Below, one piece after another: positions 60,451 through 64,000 of a DNA stretch of 64,000 bases. The position numbers and the translations under genes are program-made. The notes under the pieces are model-generated. The model searched no databases and was not told where the DNA came from. It was given only the letters and a program-made list of their open reading frames with translations. Each line of letters opens with the position of its first letter. The stretch's first letter is position 1. Source of the DNA: Levilactobacillus andaensis (lineage in GTDB: Bacteria; Bacillota; Bacilli; Lactobacillales; Lactobacillaceae); assembly GCF_016861695.1 (NCBI RefSeq), contig NZ_BOLP01000005.1:62001-126000 (forward strand), written 5' to 3'.

Positions 60451-62196
60451 ATGAACAAGCTAAAAGGTGTTTTACCCGTTTTACTCCTAGGAAACCTGCT
60501 CTGCATGATGGACGTCTCCATTATGACAATCGTCCTACCCGAGATTCAGTCTGCTTTTGGGGAAAGCCTCACTGAACTTTCTTGGGCACTGAACGTCTAC
60601 ACCATCATTTTCGCCACGTTAATTATTCCATTTGGTCGGTTGGCGGAACGCTTCGGTCAAAATAAATTTGTCTTCGCTGGACTGGTCGTCTTTGGGACCG
60701 GCTCACTGCTGACCGGCATGGCGCCCAACCTCGCCTGGATGCTAATTGCCCGAGCGATTCAAAGCATCGGCGCTGCAGCCATCATTCCAACGAGCATGGT
60801 CATTGGCTTAGACCTCAGCTCCATGGCAAACCGTAACCGCGTTGTTGCCGCACTTGCCGGCGTTCAGGGCTTGGCCGTTGCTCTAGGACCGACCATCGGT
60901 GGCATTGTTGCCCAGTACTTTGGCTGGCGGTGGGTCTTCTTTATCAACGTGCCCTTGGTCATTCTGGACTTACTGGTCTTCGGCTTTGTCTTACCCCTCC
61001 GACACGAGAAGACGACTCACGTCAAAATTGATTGGCTCGGCGCGGTCCTCAGCATGATCATGCTCTTTAGCCTCTCATTAGGCTTGATCAAAGGCAACGA
61101 CTGGGGCTGGCAATCACCCGTCATCCTTGGCCTATTTGGGAGTTCACTTGTCGGTTTCCTACTCTTTTTGTTCTGGGAACGGCACACCACGGTCCCCATG
61201 GTCGACCTACAACTCTTCCGGAGTCGAAATTTTAACGGCTCCAGCCTGGCACTCGTTCTCTGCAACTTCTTCTTGGGCGGCATGGCCGTTCTCTTGCCGA
61301 CATTTCTGACTCGGGTCCACGGGACAAGTGAACTCAAGGCCGCGCTACTAATGACGCCGTACTCGGTAACGGTGATGATCACGGTCATCTTGACCTCGCT
61401 CGTGATCAAGCGCATCAACAACAAAATTATTGTCGCCGCTGGTTTCCTCTTGATGGGCGTGAGCTACCTGCTGCTCAGCACCGTCCCACTGGGGTCAAAT
61501 TACCACCAACTGATTCTCGCGGACGTTCTGTTAGGCCTAGGCTACGGTTTGGTCGCTGCAACGGCCAACATTCTGGCGGTAGCCGACTTCCACGGCTCCC
61601 GGTTGACCAGCTCTCAAAGTGTTGCTAACGTTCTCCGTCAGGTGGGGATGGTCCTCGCCATCGCGGTATTCACGACCCTGTTGACCAGCAACGTCACTCA
61701 AGCCAAGCGCAATACTTTAGCCGATGTCCAGACCCGGGTCAATCAATTAGCTAACATCAATCATACGCAGAAGCAAACACTGACGCGAGAGCTACGCCGG
61801 AAGCTCGATCCAAACAGCACCACCGTAACCTCGACGTCAGCAACTTTTTCATCGCCCAAGGTCACCATTTCAACGGCGACTCGGCAACAGAAGACGACGG
61901 CCGCTTACCACCAAGCCATCCAGCAACTCGCCACGGCCAAGCAGGTTTCACCAACTATGATTCCGCAGGCCCTGAAGCAGAAGGTTCACCACACGATTTC
62001 ATTAGCGGTCAACCGGAAGATTACCCAGAAGGTCAACCAGCTTGACCAAGAATTGGTTAATCTGGTCCACACGATTCATCAGACATTGAAGCACCATTTG
62101 AACCACGCCTTTCTAAATGTCTTTGGTACCTTAAGCTGGCTACCATTTGCGGCCCTGTTGATTGTCCCCGTATTCAAGTTTCGCCATGAAGCTTAA
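60451..62196 (+). CDS. DHA2-family multidrug efflux MFS transporter
   Basis: This encodes 581 residues from ATG 60451, 6 bases after GGGGGAGAA. Fourteen membrane helices are seen, with motif A GRLAERFGQNKFV and GLAVALGPTIGGI. A soluble Thr-, Gln- and Lys-rich stretch (about 430-560) precedes the last helix, as in the pump at 33096, with which it is clearly homologous. Its product likely exports toxic compounds. Controlled by the divergent TetR gene. Confidence 0.92.
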   Translation: MNKLKGVLPVLLLGNLLCMMDVSIMTIVLPEIQSAFGESLTELSWALNVYTIIFATLIIPFGRLAERFGQNKFVFAGLVVFGTGSLLTGMAPNLAWMLIARAIQSIGAAAIIPTSMVIGLDLSSMANRNRVVAALAGVQGLAVALGPTIGGIVAQYFGWRWVFFINVPLVILDLLVFGFVLPLRHEKTTHVKIDWLGAVLSMIMLFSLSLGLIKGNDWGWQSPVILGLFGSSLVGFLLFLFWERHTTVPMVDLQLFRSRNFNGSSLALVLCNFFLGGMAVLLPTFLTRVHGTSELKAALLMTPYSVTVMITVILTSLVIKRINNKIIVAAGFLLMGVSYLLLSTVPLGSNYHQLILADVLLGLGYGLVAATANILAVADFHGSRLTSSQSVANVLRQVGMVLAIAVFTTLLTSNVTQAKRNTLADVQTRVNQLANINHTQKQTLTRELRRKLDPNSTTVTSTSATFSSPKVTISTATRQQKTTAAYHQAIQQLATAKQVSPTMIPQALKQKVHHTISLAVNRKITQKVNQLDQELVNLVHTIHQTLKHHLNHAFLNVFGTLSWLPFAALLIVPVFKFRHEA

Positions 62197-62200
62197 CTAA

Positions 62201-62243
62201 AAGGCCCCATCTTCTCTTAAAATGATTGAGAAGATGGGGCCTT
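62201..62243 (+). terminator. Terminator of the pump gene
   Basis: Perfect 16-bp stem AAGGCCCCATCTTCTC with complement and an 11-base loop. Confidence 0.85.
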
Positions 62244-62461
62244 CCGTATATCCATATAAAGGGTCAGTTCGCCATTTTCCTAAACCACGCTAAACCCGCG
62301 AAGAAGTATGACCTTTCTTTGACAGCCACCTTACGTTTTTCCTAAGGCGGCAAAGAAAACCTAAAATCCAAGCAAAAAGCGCCCACTCCCACGAAAAATG
62401 CGGTAGGATAGCAACATGTTAACCGTTAGAAAAGTTTGGAGCATCATTCGGAGGTGATTCG

Positions 62462-62977
62462 ATGCGCTGGGAACCTTTAATTATTATCTTACTCATGGCC
62501 AGTCTGTGTGGCCTGCTCATCGTCACTACCGTTCGGCGGACGCGAACACGTTGGTTTGCACTGCTCGTTTTGGGTTACTTTACCAGTCTTGGTGCCATCT
62601 TGTTCACACCACTGGCCTTCACGGGCACGGCCGTTTACATCATGCCAGCCGGTCTTGGTCGGGTCAACCTGACGCACCTCGACATGTTTAATTTAGGCTT
62701 CTTTGAAAATATCCTGATGACGATTCCTTTGGGCATGCTGATCAAATGGGTGCTCCCCAAGATTTCCATGTGGGGCGTCACCATCCTAGGCATTTTCGCC
62801 GGATCTAGCTTCGAAACCATTCAGTATATCTTATCCCATCACTGGTTAATCAACCGTAGTAGTGACATCAACGACGTCATCTCAAATACCTTGGGCGTGG
62901 TTGTTGGCGGCATCGCCATTGCCGTTTACTACCGCATCGCGGCCAAACATCGGCAAAGGCCCCAAGCCATTGCCTGA
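62462..62977 (+). CDS. VanZ-like membrane protein
   Basis: This encodes 171 residues with four to five membrane helices. VanZ-family marks are NILMTIPLGMLIKWVLPK and the later SSFETIQYIL followed by NRSSDINDVISNTLGVVVGG. VanZ itself lowers teicoplanin binding in enterococci, but most family members have unknown roles. GGAGGTGATT precedes the ATG. It stands alone, with terminators on both sides. Confidence 0.88.
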   Translation: MRWEPLIIILLMASLCGLLIVTTVRRTRTRWFALLVLGYFTSLGAILFTPLAFTGTAVYIMPAGLGRVNLTHLDMFNLGFFENILMTIPLGMLIKWVLPKISMWGVTILGIFAGSSFETIQYILSHHWLINRSSDINDVISNTLGVVVGGIAIAVYYRIAAKHRQRPQAIA

Positions 62978-63002
62978 CGGTCGCTAATAATTATGACTAA
63001 AT

Positions 63003-63053
63003 AATCAGGACCGCTACAATCTGATCTTTCAGAGCGTAGTGGTCCTGATTTTT
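63003..63053. terminator. Bidirectional terminator
   Basis: Stem AATCAGGACCGCTAC/GTAGTGGTCCTGATT with one mismatch, then TTTAG. Confidence 0.8.
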
Positions 63054-63056
63054 AGC

Positions 63057-63317
63057 CTATTTTTCACTACGCAACCAGTGGTCAAAATGCGGCGCGCGTT
63101 CCACATCATAGTGTCCTGCTTCATCCAAGACGACCTGTTCCACGGGAATCTGAGCTACGATCTCTCGCCAAACAGCGGCGACTGGCAGCTTCTCCATCAC
63201 CACGCGGCCATTGACCACGGTGACATTTAGCCGGTCACCCGCGGTCAGGTCCAGTGACTGTCGAATTGCAGCGGGAATGACCACCTGGCCCTTGCCCGAA
63301 ATCTTTACTACTGTCAT
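63057..63317 (-). CDS. AbrB/SpoVT-type DNA-binding protein, orphan
   Basis: This encodes 86 residues from ATG 63317; a GTG at 63329 lies inside the ribosome site GAGGTG. The AbrB-type domain is VVKISGKGQVVIPAAIRQSL at residues 3-22, then GDRLNVTVVNGRVVME. The tail has IPVEQV, AGHYD and PHFDHW, shared with the protein at 36680. No toxin gene is adjacent. The two are paralogs. Confidence 0.85.
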   Translation of the reverse strand: MTVVKISGKGQVVIPAAIRQSLDLTAGDRLNVTVVNGRVVMEKLPVAAVWREIVAQIPVEQVVLDEAGHYDVERAPHFDHWLRSEK

Positions 63318-63390
63318 GAATCGCGTCACCTCATTTCAAATAATTGTTCCACAGAACTAACGATACACGTGATGTGTGATTAGGCCAAAC

Positions 63391-63419
63391 AAAAAGGACC
63401 GTTAAACGGCAACGGCCCA
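63391..63419 (-). terminator. Terminator of the GtrA-like gene
   Basis: Minus strand: GGGCCGTTGCCGTTTAACGG with CCTTTTT; stem GGGCCGTT/AACGGTCC with one mismatch. Confidence 0.75.
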
Positions 63420-63453
63420 TTACAAAATTAATATCTGCGATTAAAAAACAATT

Positions 63454-63888
63454 CTAGTCATCCATCGAAGACGCCTTGGTCTTGCGAAACACAAACCACT
63501 TGCTAAAGAAGTAGTTTGCTACCACCACGACAACCTGATCGACCAGCTTCGTCAGCATCTCATTTTGCTGCAAGAGGGAGACCCCCACCCACATGATTGC
63601 CATGTCCATCAACAGCGTCACGCCCCGCGCCAGGAAGAACGACACGGCTTCACTCAGTAACCCCTTCACCGAGATAAAGTGGGAATGAAAGACCCAGACC
63701 CGATTGGTCACGTAGGCAAACAGGACGGATAAGAACCAGGCCCAGATATTGCCGACCTGATAGTTCCAGCCCCACACCGTCACCGTCACGTAAAAGACGA
63801 CCAGATTGACCAACGTCGTCAGCCCACCAAAAATCAGGTAGGCTAAAACATCTTTATATTTCGCGTATAACTGTATTATCCGGTTCAT
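63454..63888 (-). CDS. GtrA-family membrane protein
   Basis: This encodes 144 residues with four membrane helices (about 15-37, 42-62, 78-100, 108-128). Family features are YLIFGGLTTLVNLVVFY at the first helix, FAYVTNRVWVFHSHF in the middle and NYFFSKWFVFRK at the end. GtrA proteins probably flip lipid-linked sugars for wall or glycan decoration. GGGGAGAC precedes the ATG. Confidence 0.9.
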   Translation of the reverse strand: MNRIIQLYAKYKDVLAYLIFGGLTTLVNLVVFYVTVTVWGWNYQVGNIWAWFLSVLFAYVTNRVWVFHSHFISVKGLLSEAVSFFLARGVTLLMDMAIMWVGVSLLQQNEMLTKLVDQVVVVVANYFFSKWFVFRKTKASSMDD

Positions 63889-64000
63889 TTGAAAGTCTCC
63901 CCTTGGTCTTCATCTTCAGTCTCCGTTATAACGAAGAACGAGCCCTCACGCAAGGGCCGACCCTCATTTGATATAAAAAATTAAATTGTTGCGCCGGTCA

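Overview
The window reads as a chromosomal segment of a lactic acid bacterium of the family Lactobacillaceae; gene style and mid-range GC suggest a Levilactobacillus-like species, which is inference. Evidence is the rbgA-rnhB-dprA-topA-xerC-hslV-hslU cluster, adjacent parE-parC, two Xer-type recombinases, strong AGGAGG ribosome binding sites and many stem-loop terminators. No rRNA or tRNA gene was seen.

Layout. Positions 1-3.4 kb hold a secreted protein and small unknown genes separated by four copies of a double-hairpin repeat. Positions 3.4-9.6 kb are an integrated plasmid-like element: sigma-like regulator, small protein, FtsK-type ATPase, its probable membrane partner, a rolling-circle origin of the pMV158 type directly before a RepB-like initiator, four small proteins, and a tyrosine integrase abutting rbgA. 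Positions 9.6-29.5 kb are mostly plus-strand housekeeping genes (ribosome assembly, RNase HII, DprA, topoisomerases I and IV, XerC, HslUV, PlsY, pyrophosphatase, methionine sulfoxide reductases). Positions 29.5-30.5 kb are AT-rich and apparently non-coding, and contain a 28-bp sequence closely matching the Bacillus dif site (29583-29610), followed by a XerS-like recombinase gene. From there to the end, most genes lie on the minus strand. The strand switch at dif indicates that the window spans the replication terminus.

The right arm (31-64 kb) is an accessory region. It has five TetR regulators, three 12-14-TM efflux pumps, an Abi_2 HEPN protein with a short promoter-terminator unit immediately downstream that probably encodes a small RNA, a LytTR/DUF3021/ABC cassette, a MazEF pair beside a decayed efflux-pump copy, a two-component system divergent from an ABC transporter, a MutS2-like protein without a Smr domain, two orphan AbrB-type proteins, and VanZ and GtrA membrane proteins. 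Several intergenic regions carry long palindromic repeat elements, and one family has three copies with compensatory stem changes.

The most notable systems are (i) the Abi_2 protein with its candidate partner RNA, (ii) the integrated element that retains an intact-looking pMV158-type nick-site hairpin, and (iii) the dif region with its XerS-like neighbour. All function calls come from reading the sequence; no database search was made.
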